A stretch of 64,000 nt of DNA from Drosophila pseudoobscura. Lineage: Eukaryota; Arthropoda; Insecta; Diptera; Drosophilidae. The notes beneath the pieces are model-generated. The model had not been told where the DNA came from. It ran no database searches and saw only the letters and a program-made list of their open reading frames with translations. How positions within the stretch are numbered: the first letter of the stretch is position 1; each line of letters starts with the position of its first letter. Shown here in pieces: positions 1 to 11,937 of this stretch. The stretch lies in contig NC_046683.1 in NCBI RefSeq assembly GCF_009870125.1, positions 57,055,869 through 57,119,868 of the forward strand, given 5' to 3'. Both the position numbers and the translations under genes were made by a program.

Positions 1-3000
1 CCCCCTCCCCCATGCTCCATGCCCCACACTCGTGGAATGGGACTCTAAAAATCTAGGTAATTGTGTCTGCCGCTCATAATGCTCCGAAAATTATTGTCTG
101 TTTCGTCTGGAAATGTGTGAGTAATGGAAAATAGAATATAGAAAATGCTCGCACACAACTCTGATTGATTTAGAGATCATTTTTCATACTTCCTTCTGAA
201 AGTTAAGTACTGGAGTGGAACTCTTGATGTACAAAAAAGATGGAAAACAAACATTTCACCCAAAAGGGGTTCATCGGGCTTTAGTTTTTTAATAAAGATA
301 GCAACAAACTTGTGGTCGAAAGTACTCTAAAGCCTTTAATTTATTTTTAAAGAGAACCAATGTAGATTTCTAATGAGCATTTCAAAAATAAATTATCTCA
401 ATTGGTTTTTTGTAAATTGAATTAAGTGCTCTACAACCTCAGATTTTCCCATTTCCCACTGAGTTGTCGTTTTAGAGAGACTTTGAGGAAAAACTTGTAT
501 CAAGAATTGTTTTTCTTATAGAAGAAAATCATAAAAGCCTATAAAAATACCCAAATAAAAATCGAAAAATCGATTAAAGTTAATAAAATGATTAAACTTG
601 GTTAAACTTTTTCAGTTTCAATAAATTTCGAATATAATATCAGGACAAAAGTATATAGCAATGGGTGTAATGGAAGACCCTCGAGGAATATCAGTTTCAG
701 AATTTCAGTAATACAAAATCTGTGAAAAATAGCAGGGCTTGCCGATTGATTATCCTTCAAGAAGAAAAGATTATCCGAAGAAAACCATAGAGAAGATTCC
801 ATGGACAAGGAGTAAAGTCCGGGTTCGGGTGTTCTATCTATAAGCTGGAACTTCCATCTCCAAAGGCGAATGTACTATATCTAAGACTCTCCACTTACTG
901 ATCCATCAACCATCCAAACATCAGACACAAAACGCCAAAACCAACCCCAACACTGCCTCTGCCTTTTGGCCCTTTTTTTGGGGGGGGTCACTTCCGGGTC
1001 ATGCCCTGCAGCCCAGCCCGCATCTGTGCCGCATTTTACACTTGTATAAATTTATAGTATAAATGAACTGAACTCTGGGGGCGCTCCTACGGAAGACATT
1101 AATTAGTTAATTGTTTTGTTATTGTGACAAAATACGCGCCGCACCGCACCGCGCCGCACCGCGCCGTTCGATGATTGATGGCCGTTTGATTTTTGTGGAT
1201 TTTGTGGAACTCTGGAAATTAGCCATCATTTGTTGGCCTGCCTGTCAGCAGTTGGGGCTGGAAGGGCGGGGGGTTGGGGGGGTGGGGCGATCATCAATCA
1301 TCAATCCGTCCAGGACTCTTGGATGCCACAGATTCTTTGGAATCAACCAGCAAACGGATTCCCTTGCCACTTCCTACGGAGAGTTCAATTTGTTCTTCTA
1401 AGATCTAAGATCTGCTTTGTCTTTTTTCTGCTTTGTTTGGTTTTGTGTGTATTTTTGTTCATTTAATAGCTGAAAAGTGATGCTGGCAGAAATGCTGTGT
1501 GTTCTTTTGTTGCTAATGATATGGGGGGATATATATAGCATATAGCATATATGTATATATATATAGATAGTCATGGCATCGCGCAGCATCAGGTGTATTT
1601 TTTGATTTGATTGATTCCTGTTCTATTGTCTTTTGTCTTTTGCGGGATGGGATAATCATTCAATTAAATGCCATTACAGAGTGGTTTTCGGGTTTCTTTT
1701 CCGCCTTTAAATTCGAGGGATACAAAGAGGTCACTGGGGCGATCGGTCTTTTCCTGCGGGGGGGAAAGGGGGAAACCTCTCCGATAGATTAATTTTCATT
1801 GCGCTCATTATGGTGGATTCTTTATTTTTAGAACCGTGTTTGTTTGTACTACTCTGAAAATAAATCTCAGTTCTGAGCGAACAAAGATATTTCCTATTTA
1901 TAAAAAAATGTAAAGACATAATGGCCGGCAATTAGCTGAGGTTTTGTGTGCCTCCACACTTCCGCTTTTTCGGGCTTATGGGGCCTTAAACCATATTAAC
2001 GCGAACAAAAATAAACCCAACAAAGATCCATCATGTTAGAACTTTTGAACCTTTAAGGTGACTGGTAAATGGAATGAGATTGTTTTCAATTAAATTTCAG
2101 AGATTTTTAAGGCATTGAAGTGATTAATTCGTGAAAATCATTGCTCCCGAACGAAACACACACAGGAAAGTGTGTGTGGGAGGGTGCCCCCACTGGATTG
2201 GTATTGGCATTTGAATACCCTGCAGTCGCTGTGTGTGGCCTGCATAGGGTATCTTTCTCAGCAGCTGGGAGAGCTGTGAGAGCTGGGAGGCATTGCTTTT
2301 TTTCGGTCATTGGGTCATTATATGATAATGAACCCCCCCACACAGAAGCTTCAACGTTTTCTTGTAATTTGTTTGGCCTTGAAGCCTCGCGGCTTGTAGA
2401 AGATTTCACAGCCAGCCAGCCAGCCCCAAAAGAGAGAATATACAATGCCAACAGCAGCAGCAACCGCAGAATATAAGCCAAAGCCAGAGCTAAAGCAAAC
2501 GATCATAGACCTGCCGTAAAGCATGGTTTCAGCTTCAGCTGGAGGTCAAACCCGCTGTGCTGTGGAGGAAAATCAAGTTTACAAAACTCCAAAGCAAGTA
2601 ATTACAGCGTTAGAGTCGAAGTCGAAGTCGAAAGCCCCAGTAGCCACCATCCATGGTGGTTGATAAGAATCGCTGCTGCGCTGGGCTAATTAAAGGCGAC
2701 CACAAGAAGCCAACCTGGAGAGAGAGGGAGAGAGAGAGAGAGAGTTCAAGTACACCAGAAAGCAATGGCATGGTATGGTTGAAGGCAAAGAAGTCAATTC
2801 CCCATCAAATCAATAGCCAATCAATTCAGTCAAGCATCAAAAATAGAAACTACCCGTATGTATAACCAATGTACCCCCATCTGTAGCGGTAGGGCAACAT
2901 TTGGCTACTGTAAAGTGTTGAGACAAGACAACCTGTTTATTAAATTCACTTTGTTGGCCAGAAAATCAATCAGCAGCAAAGCAGCGTAACAATAAGCATT

Positions 3001-3460
3001 AGATGTTGTGCCGTGTGGCCTTCATTTGTGCTGTGAACTTGAGACATTGGACGCACTCTCGCACTCGCACTCGCACTCGTAATCGCACTGTCAATGCGGA
3101 ATCCGCGCAAACGGAATTGAATTATTTTTGCGACAAACTGCCTCGAAAAGTTTAACGACTCGCTCCAATTGTTGGCCCCACAAACAGTCGAGTCGGAATC
3201 TGTTGCTGGGAGATAAGCCAAAGTGGTAATTGGCACATTTTTGGCTTAAGTGAATCGGGCTTAAGCGCCTAAGGGTAATGATCTGGACAAGATTTCCTTA
3301 ATTAAAGTGAAATCACCAAAAACCAAATATAAAAAACTATTTTTAAAGTACGCGCCAAGTCGTATCGATTATCGAATTTATCGACTACGACGGTACATCG
3401 TTAACTAACGTTGCGGCCTACAGAACACATATGGGAATTGCGCTTAACAGCAACACAAAA
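1..3460. other. Intergenic or intronic stretch, no supported gene
   Basis: No open frame here has coding character, splice partners or a recognisable domain. The sequence holds low-complexity tracts: TA dinucleotides near 1545-1570, a GA tract near 2720-2745 and a hexamer-like CACTCG run near 3057-3085. A 124-codon minus-strand frame at 2107-2481 begins with a hydrophobic stretch but has no other support. The region may be upstream or intronic DNA of a gene outside the window. Confidence 0.6.
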
Positions 3461-3469
3461 CCTACCGTT

Positions 3470-4315
3470 TACGGTATTTTATATACTTTTCGGTATATGC
3501 TGAGGTCAAAATTGAGCCGACGGTATATTTACGGTATATCGGTATATAATGGTATATTTTGTCAATTTCATCAATCTATTTTATTTTCAACGGTAGAAAT
3601 CCAATAAAAGCAAGTATTGAAAATAAGCCTCAAAATCGAGGCATATGAATAATTCGTCGGCATATTTTGAAAATGAGACCGTATATTTCGGTATTTATTT
3701 GAATCGGGTAGAATCTGTAATAACCGGTTCACAACAATGAGTCCCATTCCATACACAAACATGTTGCTAATTCCATGTTCACATACCCTGGGAAAATTTA
3801 TAGAACTGAGAAAATGTTTGTCATACCAGGCTCCGTAGGTTACAAGATACTAATCATATGCATGAATATGTCTGAAACATATCAATTTGGGATAATTTCT
3901 TTATTAATTACGTTTTAAAAACAGTTTGAAAAACAGGATCTTCATATTAAATTAACGAAATAGGGTATAGAAAGGCCTATACACGTATCGTGTCTTCAAA
4001 TACCAGCAACATTGCGAATGTTTTTTTTGTTGAACTATTTTGTTTAAACCTTGTTTTACAATCCAAAATACAATAAAACCAAGGACTAAAAACTCGTACA
4101 TTTTAAAGAAAATTGATTCATCAACGACTTAAAATTATGTGGGCAGAACTAAGGGTTTCAGTTAGCCAGAATTATTCCACGGAATATGAAAATCGAGAAA
4201 TATGCCTAACAGAAATTTAATTCGTCAGTATATTTACGGTAGATTTTGACAATGCGACGGTATTTCTCGGTATCTTTCTAAGGGTCAGACCGCATTTATG
4301 GCCGCGGTCACACTA
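3470..4315 (+). repeat. GGTATATTT-rich dispersed repeat, two modules
   Basis: Two adjacent modules are seen, about 3470-3700 and 3725-4315. Each contains AATTCGTC followed by (A/G)TATATTT, then a segment close to AAATGAGACGGTATATTT and another GGTAT. The second module continues into AGGGTCAG and ends in the promoter motif CGGTCACACTA. Matching sequence occurs at about 44560-45197 on the same strand and at 49437-49640 on the other strand, so this is a dispersed family. It looks like an old non-coding element; no open frame or terminal repeat could be defined. Confidence 0.7.
4305..4315 (+). promoter_or_regulatory. Motif 1-like core promoter element
   Basis: CGGTCACACTA matches the Drosophila Motif 1 consensus YGGTCACACTR, bound by M1BP at housekeeping promoters. 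It lies 87 bases before the zinc-finger start codon at 4402, in the right orientation. The preceding GGTATATTT copies resemble core promoter motif 6, which often accompanies Motif 1. Confidence 0.6.
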
Positions 4316-4401
4316 TCAACCCAACAAAAAAAACGTGCTGTCAGAGTCGCGCTGAGTTTTTGAATTTAGGCTATTTTTTCTGTTTTATTGTTTTAAAAAA
4401 T

Positions 4402-6694
4402 ATGGTTAATGCTAAAAAAGATCTACTGTGCGACTGCTGTGGCACCACCAATGAACCCGGCAAGATTTTGTCGTCCAAAAAGGCGTTTTACGGCAACAAA
4501 CTTAGCGACGTTCTGCACGCCATCACACAACGCCATGTAAGTACAGGCTATGGAAAATAACAAAAACAAAAATATGGCACTCTGATAATTGGGGACACTT
4601 TATTTTCAGATTCCACCCACTTCGGCCATCAAGGTGTGCTTCATTTGTTTCTTCAAATTTGTGCAATGCGAGCGCACAATACAGGAGGCTCGGGAGTTTG
4701 TCGACACAAAAATGAGCGGGAACGCCGAAGAAGAAGATGCATTGGATGGGGCGGAGGCAGAGGTGCCAAAAATAAAGCAAAAGCCGATGAAGAAGCGTAG
4801 TTTCTCCGTGCCTGGACTTGGGACCTTGGACCCGTCAATGACGACGACTACGACGTCGTCGAAAATCTTGGCACCAAAGCCCAAACGCTCTGCCGGGAAG
4901 GCTGCTGCTCCAGTGGGCGAGGCGAACGATGATAATGATATTCATCTAGATGACTCCGTGTCACTGTTGCCGGCAAAACCGGCAATCGACAAAAAAAACA
5001 CCTCGGTGCTGGGTGTATTCGGTATAGCAGCCGAGAATCCGGTCGATTTGGAGGTTGAGGTGGTGGCGGATAGCGAATCGGAGGAGAAGGGACTAATACC
5101 CGAAACATTCGAGTGCAAGCAGTGCGACTTCAAAGAGAAGTACCCAAAGAAAATGAAGCAACATTACATGGAAGTCCATGGACAGCATCGTCCTCGAATT
5201 TACTTTTGCCCAATGTGCACAAAATCGTTCGGGGTTGCCAAAACCCTCAAGGAACACGCCAAGGCGATCCATGGCCTTGAAATGGGTAAAGAAAAGAGCG
5301 GCGCGGGCAGGGCTAAGACCGTCGAGAAGGAAGTTCAGGTGGCGAAGGACGAAGTGCCGGCTGTAAAGAAAAGCAAAAAGACCGCTGTGAAACTGGAAAT
5401 GGAAAAGGCAGTAGAGAACGAGGCTGCAGCAGAAGATAATGGTGAAGAGCATATCGAAGTCATAAAAGGGGAGGATATCGAAGTCATAGAAGCAAAGAGC
5501 CCTTCTCCTAAGAAGCAGAGCTATGTACAGCCCCAGACACCTATTAAACACAAGTCTCCACAGAAGCTTCAAACTCCAGTCAAATCGGTGCAGAACAATG
5601 ATGATCCAGATACGCCTGGGCTGTCTGTCATCCGAGCCTTGAACGAGCACAAGAAGAGGAAGGATGTGACCAACACGGAGTACACATTTGCCATCAACGG
5701 GTCGAGTGCCTCGACGCCAAAGCCAAACGGCACGGCAAAGCCGCCGTCGAATGACGCGCTGATCTGCAACATTTGCGAAACGGATCAGCCGTCCGTCAAG
5801 ATGATGCAACGCCACATGTCCGAGTTGCATGGCATTGAGAAACCAAAGATATTCAAGTGCCACAAATGCGAAAAGTCGCTGGCCAGCAAACAGTCGCTGA
5901 ACTATCATTTGAGCTCGCATTTGGCCCATCCCGATGCAGAGGTGAAAAAGAAACGGAAAATACTACACAAGAAGGAACCTCCCCTCAAGCGAAAGGAGAG
6001 TTTTACAATCAAAGAAGTGGAGGACGACACCGACGATGTGGCTGATGGGCCGCCGTCTTCTCCCCTCAACAAGAGCAAGAAGCTGTCGCTGACCTCCAAT
6101 GTTCTGGCAGTGTCCTCTCCCGCCAAGAAGAGCAAGAAGATGTCTGAGACTGCCAACGCTGTGGCTGTGCCTTCACCCACGAAGAGCCAAAAGGAGCCTA
6201 CGGTCTCGCTTGTCTCAGACGAAGAAAAATGGGTTCTGCCGCGTCCCAAGAAGGCGAAGAAGGAAAAACAGTCATCGGAGTCGGAGTCCGTCAACATCTC
6301 GAATAGCAACGAGCAGAATGAATCGCAGGCCTATCCTCTCGAAGATATGTCCGAAGTCAACCACAAAGTCCAGCCCCACAAGCGTGAAATACTGTCCTCC
6401 ACCTCCGAGTCCACCACCGCAGACGAGTCCGAGTTCAACTGCAGCCAGTGCCCGAAAACTTCCAAATCGCAGCGACGTCTCGAATCGCACATTGCCAAAA
6501 TGCACGGCCAGTCGCTCAAGTGCACCCACTGCTTCAAGAAGTTCCACACTCGCCAGTCCTATGTGGTGCACTTTGATGAATGCGAGGGGAACGAAGAAAA
6601 CCCAGGACTGCCGTGCGGCGTACGCAAGTGCAATAAGAGCTTTCAGGCTCTTAAATTTTTGGAGGAGCACTTGAAGAAGCGCCATCACTGGTAA
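4402..6694 (+). CDS. ZAD-domain C2H2 zinc-finger protein
   Basis: Two coding exons, 4402-4536 and 4610-6694, join in phase 0 (donor GTAAGT, acceptor TTTTCAG) to give about 739 residues. The start is the ATG at 4402, because the frame upstream has only TTG. The first 75 residues look like a ZAD zinc-associated dimerisation domain: a Cys pair in CDCC near residue 10 and a second pair in CFIC after the splice. Seven C2H2-type fingers follow. Two lie near residues 190-245, two near 410-465 and three towards the C-terminus (CSQC, CTHC and CGVRKC types). The linkers are Lys/Glu/Ser-rich. Proteins of this insect family are usually nuclear DNA-binding factors; the target is unknown. A polyadenylation signal AATAAA lies at 6902-6907, converging on the next gene. 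No specific orthologue was recognised. Confidence 0.88.
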
Positions 6695-7138
6695 ACTGGA
6701 GACCTGAACATATTTGCGACCACAACGACGAGGGAGCACCCCACTTACATTTAAGAGAAGGCGCCACTTTTAAATGCAAAATGTACACGGATGTACATTA
6801 GATGGCATTTTTGGCACTAGCACGAGGAGGCTTATCCACCGCTCCAACTTGACCTTTATTTCTTGTTAAATTTTTAATTAATTAATTTTTATTTTTTGGA
6901 AAATAAATGTAGACGAAAAGACATTACACAAGAAGAGAAACTTCGTTGGTTTTTGCATTTGATTTCCATTATATTTCCCAGCAAAAAACAGAAGAAAAAC
7001 ACGTCTAAGAAGAGGATTTGGATGCGGATGTGGATGTGGAAATGGAAACAACATAGAATATTCTCTAATTACACTTTTTCTACTTAATGTAAATGATGAT
7101 AACGATAATGGTGACGTGGGAGGCCAGCTGTCCCGTCT

Positions 7139-10100
7139 TCAGGATGTCGTGGTGGTCCCCACCTTGCCATGGATCTCTGCCTGGGCGATCTTCATCACAT
7201 CGAGGGCTCCCTTTTTGATCAGCTCCTCGGCGAGGTTCTTGCCCAGCAGATTCGCTCGCTCGTACACCTGTCGGCTGTAGCATGGATGCTGGTAGAGGCC
7301 GCAGAAGAGATTGTCCACGTCCTCAATGAGCACCGTCTGGGGCTTGGGCTGCTCCTCGTCCGCGTAGTCGAACATTTGCACCGTCTTCTGGAGGAACGGG
7401 CACTTGGCCGGGGCTCCGCTCTCTTTGGGTGGCGCCTCGAGGCCACTGCCCTGATGCATGGCCGCGAAGGGGCACTTGGAAGACACCGTTGCCACATTGT
7501 CCACCTCGTCACCGATGCTGCTGCCAATGCTGGCCCGACTGCTCGGCGGAGTGGGAAGAATCGGTTGAGCAGGTACGGCCCCGGCTGCTGCATGGGTCAC
7601 TGGACACTTGCCGGCCTTGGCATACGAGATCTTCGTCTCATTATTCACGTAGGGGCACTCGCCCATAAAGTCCACGCCCACTGGCATCTGCAGGGGACAG
7701 TGGGGGGTCGGGTTGACATTGGAAGATGTATCTGAATCTCCTGCTGCATCGCCCCCCGAATGAGAGATCACATCCCTCTGCATCGGACACCGATTGGCAT
7801 TGGTGGTGTCGGCATCACCTCCACCTGCATCTCCGCTGGCGCCCAGAGTGTTGTTGTTGCTCAGAACAGGGCACTGGCTGGCCAGATCCGTCAGCTGCTC
7901 CACGCTGTACCCCGCCAGAGCCTCGCAGGCGGCCACATCCTCACAGATCACCGGGGGACTACCCTGCGGGCGGGGTGGACTACTAGAATTCGAGTTGGAA
8001 TCGGAGGAGCCAGAGCCCGAGCCCGAGCTGCAGTTCCCATTCCTTGGTCGCTTGCAGGCCGGCGGGGAGTCGCAGCTGCTGCTGTTTTCCTGCTGCTCCT
8101 GCAGCTGCTGCTGCGCTCCGCGTTTCCCCGTTGGCTTCTCGCTCAAGGCGCACGACAGATGGTTACGGATCTCAATGGCACCATCCAGACTCCAGACAGC
8201 GCCCGTGAGGGACAGGCCCACATCCTGGCTGTTGGCGTTCAGGGGTTCGCCCTGAAGATTGCTCCAAACAGCCACCGGGGCAGAGCAACCGCCACCCAAT
8301 GTCTTGAGGAAGCTCCGCTCCGCCAGAATGCGACATGTGGTGTTCAGGCACATGAGTTTCTGCAGCATCGCCAGCACTTGGACATCGTTTGCGCGACACT
8401 CGACGGCCAGGGCGCCCTGTCCGACGGCATACAGGAGATCGGTGGGCTCCAGCACCTGGCTGATGCGGCTCATCCATCCCATCCGCACAAGACCCGCCTG
8501 GGCGAGGATAATTCCCGCGAACCTTGAGTCGGCGGCATCAAGTTTCGCCAGGCGCGTGTTCAGATTCCCACGGATATCGCAAACGATTAAATGGGGATAC
8601 AGCCGTCGTATCTGTGCGGTGCGTCGCAGCGAAGAGGTGCCTAAAAAGAGGGAATCCCTTAGATTAGACACGATCGAAGTGTACCCTCTCTGATCTCTCA
8701 CCAATCACACTTCCTTGCGGCAGAGAGGCTATCGTATGGCCCTGGAAGTTCTCGCGCAGAACCAGAGCATCCCGGGCATCCTCTCGCTCTAGGACTGCCC
8801 CAATGGCCATGCCCGTCGGTAGAGCCGTTGGCAGATCCTTCAGCGAGTGCACCACAAAATCGACACCGCCATTCCTTAGAGCATCTTCCAGGTCGCGGGT
8901 AAACAGACTTTTTTCACCGATTTTGGGCAGTGAAACATTAAGGACACGATCTCCGAACGTCGACATGGTGTCTGCAGAGAGGATAAGATTGTATTAATGG
9001 TAATTCGGTGACTCCTATAGATCTAAGATCTATATTCTTCCTCCCACTACCTATCTTTAGTCTGTAAACCATCTATTATCTCTGGAAGGGTTGTACCCCT
9101 TAATTGCATTCTCGCCTGTTAGATAAAGGGGAACCGGAACGCAACAGTAGCCAGTAACCAGAAGCGTACCCCCTCCTCTATTCTCCCATCCATTCCAGAA
9201 TTATGACAACAATCAAGCGGACGACATGCCATGCCACCATCGAAGTATCTATCTATCTATCTATCTTTGACACTTCCCGCACCTCACCACACCACACCAC
9301 ACCACACCGCACTCTTCCGCTATCGTCAGCACGCAATGATAATGTTATGTATTTTGCGAGGCGAATGTTTTGCTTATCGTCGGAAGGGGGGACGGGACTC
9401 TGAATATAATTTGAATATTGTACTATGCAGAGCAGTGGAAGAGGATGTTGCGTGCTTGGGACATTTTCATGAAATATAATATCGATCAAAGGAGTGACAT
9501 CACATCACGGCATATTATATTCCCCCCACTCACTGTGTTATGCACAAACCCCAAGATGAATCATTCATTGTACCGTACTTCTACAAAATTATAAATTCCA
9601 CATCTTATCAAAGTCCAAAAGGTACTCCAAAAAAATTGTCTGATTAAAATGAATATTTCAAAAGATTTCGCTGCTATTTCAAGCGATTAAAATGTTTTGG
9701 AATATCTAATCGGTACAATTTCACAGACACACACATATGAACAGAACGAACTGCCATTAATGCTGCAATCAGATCGGATATGCATATACATACGCACTAT
9801 ATGTGACTTATATACGTTTTGGTGTCCGAAAGAGAGTGGTTCGATTTGCGTGTGTGTGTGTGCATGGCATAACATTTCGGCACTCGTTCGGCCCTAATCT
9901 CGAAAACAAAAAGCAAAAGCAAAGCCAAAAACAAAACCACAGCAGCATTGACATTGAACAAAACTCTTTGCCAAAATGATGGCACGTGAGCGAGTGAGAA
10001 AGAGAGACGATCGTAACGGAAGAGGCCAAATAAAAGCAGGAGAAGAAGTGAAACAGAAGAACCGGCTGGGCTGGGCTGGCGACTGGCACCGTTAAAGCAG

Positions 10101-11247
10101 CAAATCAGCAAATCATATGCAATCCATTCGAAACGAACGAAACATTTGTTTTAGTTACTATCAAAATACGATAAGACCTAAGACCCGATGAATGATATTC
10201 CCGCGAGTCATGCTTCGAAAACATTATTTGAAATAAATACAAAAAACCCCGCCTTCCGCCCCCCCGTCCCATACGCAAACGCAGCATGAGTTCTGCTTTT
10301 TTCAAAACACTACACAACACAACACCCCACTACACACACACACTTTCACTTACGTATCTCGAACCGCTGCTTGGGATACAGTTTCTGGAGTCGGCCGATG
10401 ACATGTTTGGTTTGAATGAGAGCCAGCTGTAAGCAAAAGTAAAGAGAAAATAATTAATCAAAGTCGCTGCTTGGCGCGCTACTTAAATGCTAAATGCAAA
10501 TCAAGTGATCGGAGTGAGAGAGAGGTGGAATTGGGGCTAAGTAAGGCGACAGCGGCTGCCCATTAAAAAAAAAAAAAAAAAAACCAAGTAATTTCAAATA
10601 TAAATTCCATCAGCAAAGGTGGCCTTCATTTTTTTGTTGTCATGTGTAGAGTTGTGCGCACAGCGCCAAAGGTGGCTCCGCTTGCAATTAACAAAAAATA
10701 AACCTCAAATCCAAAAAAAAATACCACTCTCTCGCTCACACACACACACGCACGAATATTTCAAGCCAAGGCAGCGGCTTGAGAAGAGATCGTGTCGTGA
10801 GTGAAAAGCACCACAAATCGAGTACACATATGCCTCTCCTTTGCCCCCTCCTCTCTTTAGTAAAGTGCGTGCCTTTGCTGTTGCTGTGCGAATTGTGTAA
10901 CAGTAACGAAAAAGCATAGACACACCGTGTGAGGGAAGGGATAGCGGAGCGCGCAGCGAAGGCAAGCAACAAGTCTCATACAAAAACAGAAACTCTTGCA
11001 TAAATGCGGGCACCGTGCGAGTGAGAGAGAGAGAGAGACACAGGGAAAGAGGAGAAGGATGGAACGAAGGGGGCTTGACACGCGCTAGACAAAATGTGAT
11101 TGAAATTCAAATGTACAACAAAATGAGTATTTTAATTTAAAGCGGATGCACATGTATGCACATATCTGTAAAACTTTGCACTGTCAATAGTCTACTTACC
11201 TCGCTCTTCCGCGACCCCACTCGTATGACCTTTTCCTGCGCAGACAT
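7139..11247 (-). CDS. l(3)02640: Porphobilinogen deaminase (hydroxymethylbilane synthase) with long insert
   Basis: Four coding exons on the minus strand (11200-11247, 10354-10426, 8702-8971, 7139-8640) join in consistent phase to about 630 residues. The enzyme polymerises four porphobilinogens to hydroxymethylbilane, the third step of heme synthesis, in the cytosol. Visible hallmarks are the N-terminal RVGSRKSELALIQT, the catalytic-Asp segment DFVVHSLKDLP, the Arg-rich TSSLRRTAQI, and GGGCSAPVAV near residue 250, whose Cys carries the dipyrromethane cofactor. Vertebrate enzymes are near 360 residues. The excess is a Ser/Gly/Gln-rich insert of roughly 280 residues (about 300-580) followed by a short return to the family C-terminus. 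The insert holds seven Cys-Pro dipeptides (QCPV, RCPM, HCPL, ECPY, KCPV, KCPF, KCPF). The symbol is assigned from synteny with 61F and from memory that the D. melanogaster protein is also long. The introns of 1.4 kb and 0.8 kb hold only simple repeats. Confidence 0.93.
9246..9311. repeat. Simple tandem repeats in a Pbgd intron
   Basis: A TATC tetranucleotide tract (about 9246-9267) is followed by an ACCAC pentanucleotide tract (about 9283-9310). Both lie in the 1.4-kb intron between exons 2 and 3 of the porphobilinogen deaminase gene. No gene is seen in this intron or in the 0.8-kb intron before it (10427-11199), which carries an A20-type run near 10563. Confidence 0.8.
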
Positions 11248-11723
11248 GCTTTTAAGTTAAATTTTAACTAAGTAGTATTGCACAATAATTTGTTTATGCT
11301 AGGTTATTTGTTCGTTGTATTGTTGTTGGTGGCTGGACGTCGTGGATTGGAGTAGTAGGAAGAAGTGAAAGTGTGTGCGCGGGGACAGCTTTCGGGGTCA
11401 CACGTTGCCAGCATATATGCCAGTAGAGAGAGAGAGAGGGAGAGAGAGAGAGCGAGAGCCTGTCTTCCCAGATGATGAACGATGAATGAAAACGTAAATG
11501 CACGCACTATCCAAGACACATAGTTGGATTATTGTCACGTTGGCTTTGTACTAATCGGTTGGAAGGCGACTCGATTCAAGAATCAATTGGATTTTTCGCT
11601 GGCCGATACTACGTCCGAGCAAAAAGAATTGCAGCAAGACATTGGAGATATTGGGGGCGCAGCACAGCAGCAGAACAGTGGGGCTTGGAGCTGGCAGACC
11701 GCCGATAGAAGGGTTGGGGAGAA

Positions 11724-11741
11724 ATCGATAGCGCTATCGAT
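11724..11741. promoter_or_regulatory. Palindromic double DRE-like site
   Basis: The 18-base perfect palindrome ATCGATAGCGCTATCGAT contains two opposed DRE (DREF-binding, TATCGAT) half sites, and TATCGATA runs on at its right end. It lies between divergent genes: porphobilinogen deaminase starts leftward at 11247 and the JmjC-like gene rightward at 11938. A shared promoter is plausible by inference. Confidence 0.55.
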
Positions 11742-11937
11742 ACATCGGCGACAGTCAGTCGATCGTAAGACATCGCCATAATCAGCTGCTTGTCAGCAAA
11801 ACAAATATCAAAACAAAGACGATACGATGCGAAATTAAAAGAAATCCAATAAAAATGTTTCTGGTGAGCGAAAACCAATAAAAAAATTCTCGTCAAAGTC
11901 CCTAATGTAGCTATCCGCACAGTTTATCAGCCGTCCC

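Noticed and set aside
2107-2481. A 124-codon minus-strand frame starting with a hydrophobic stretch like a signal peptide
   Set aside because: The rest has no ordered character and the opposite strand is open too; treated as chance.
5093-5929. A 278-codon minus-strand frame under the zinc-finger gene
   Set aside because: It is the complement of a well-supported coding exon; its Leu/Arg-rich translation is a shadow.
9246-9311. Short tandem tracts considered as a CRISPR-like or satellite array
   Set aside because: Units of 4-5 bases without spacers in a fly intron; ordinary microsatellites.
10563-10583. A run of about 20 A considered as a retrocopy poly(A) tail
   Set aside because: No degraded coding sequence precedes it on either strand; it is a simple tract in an intron.
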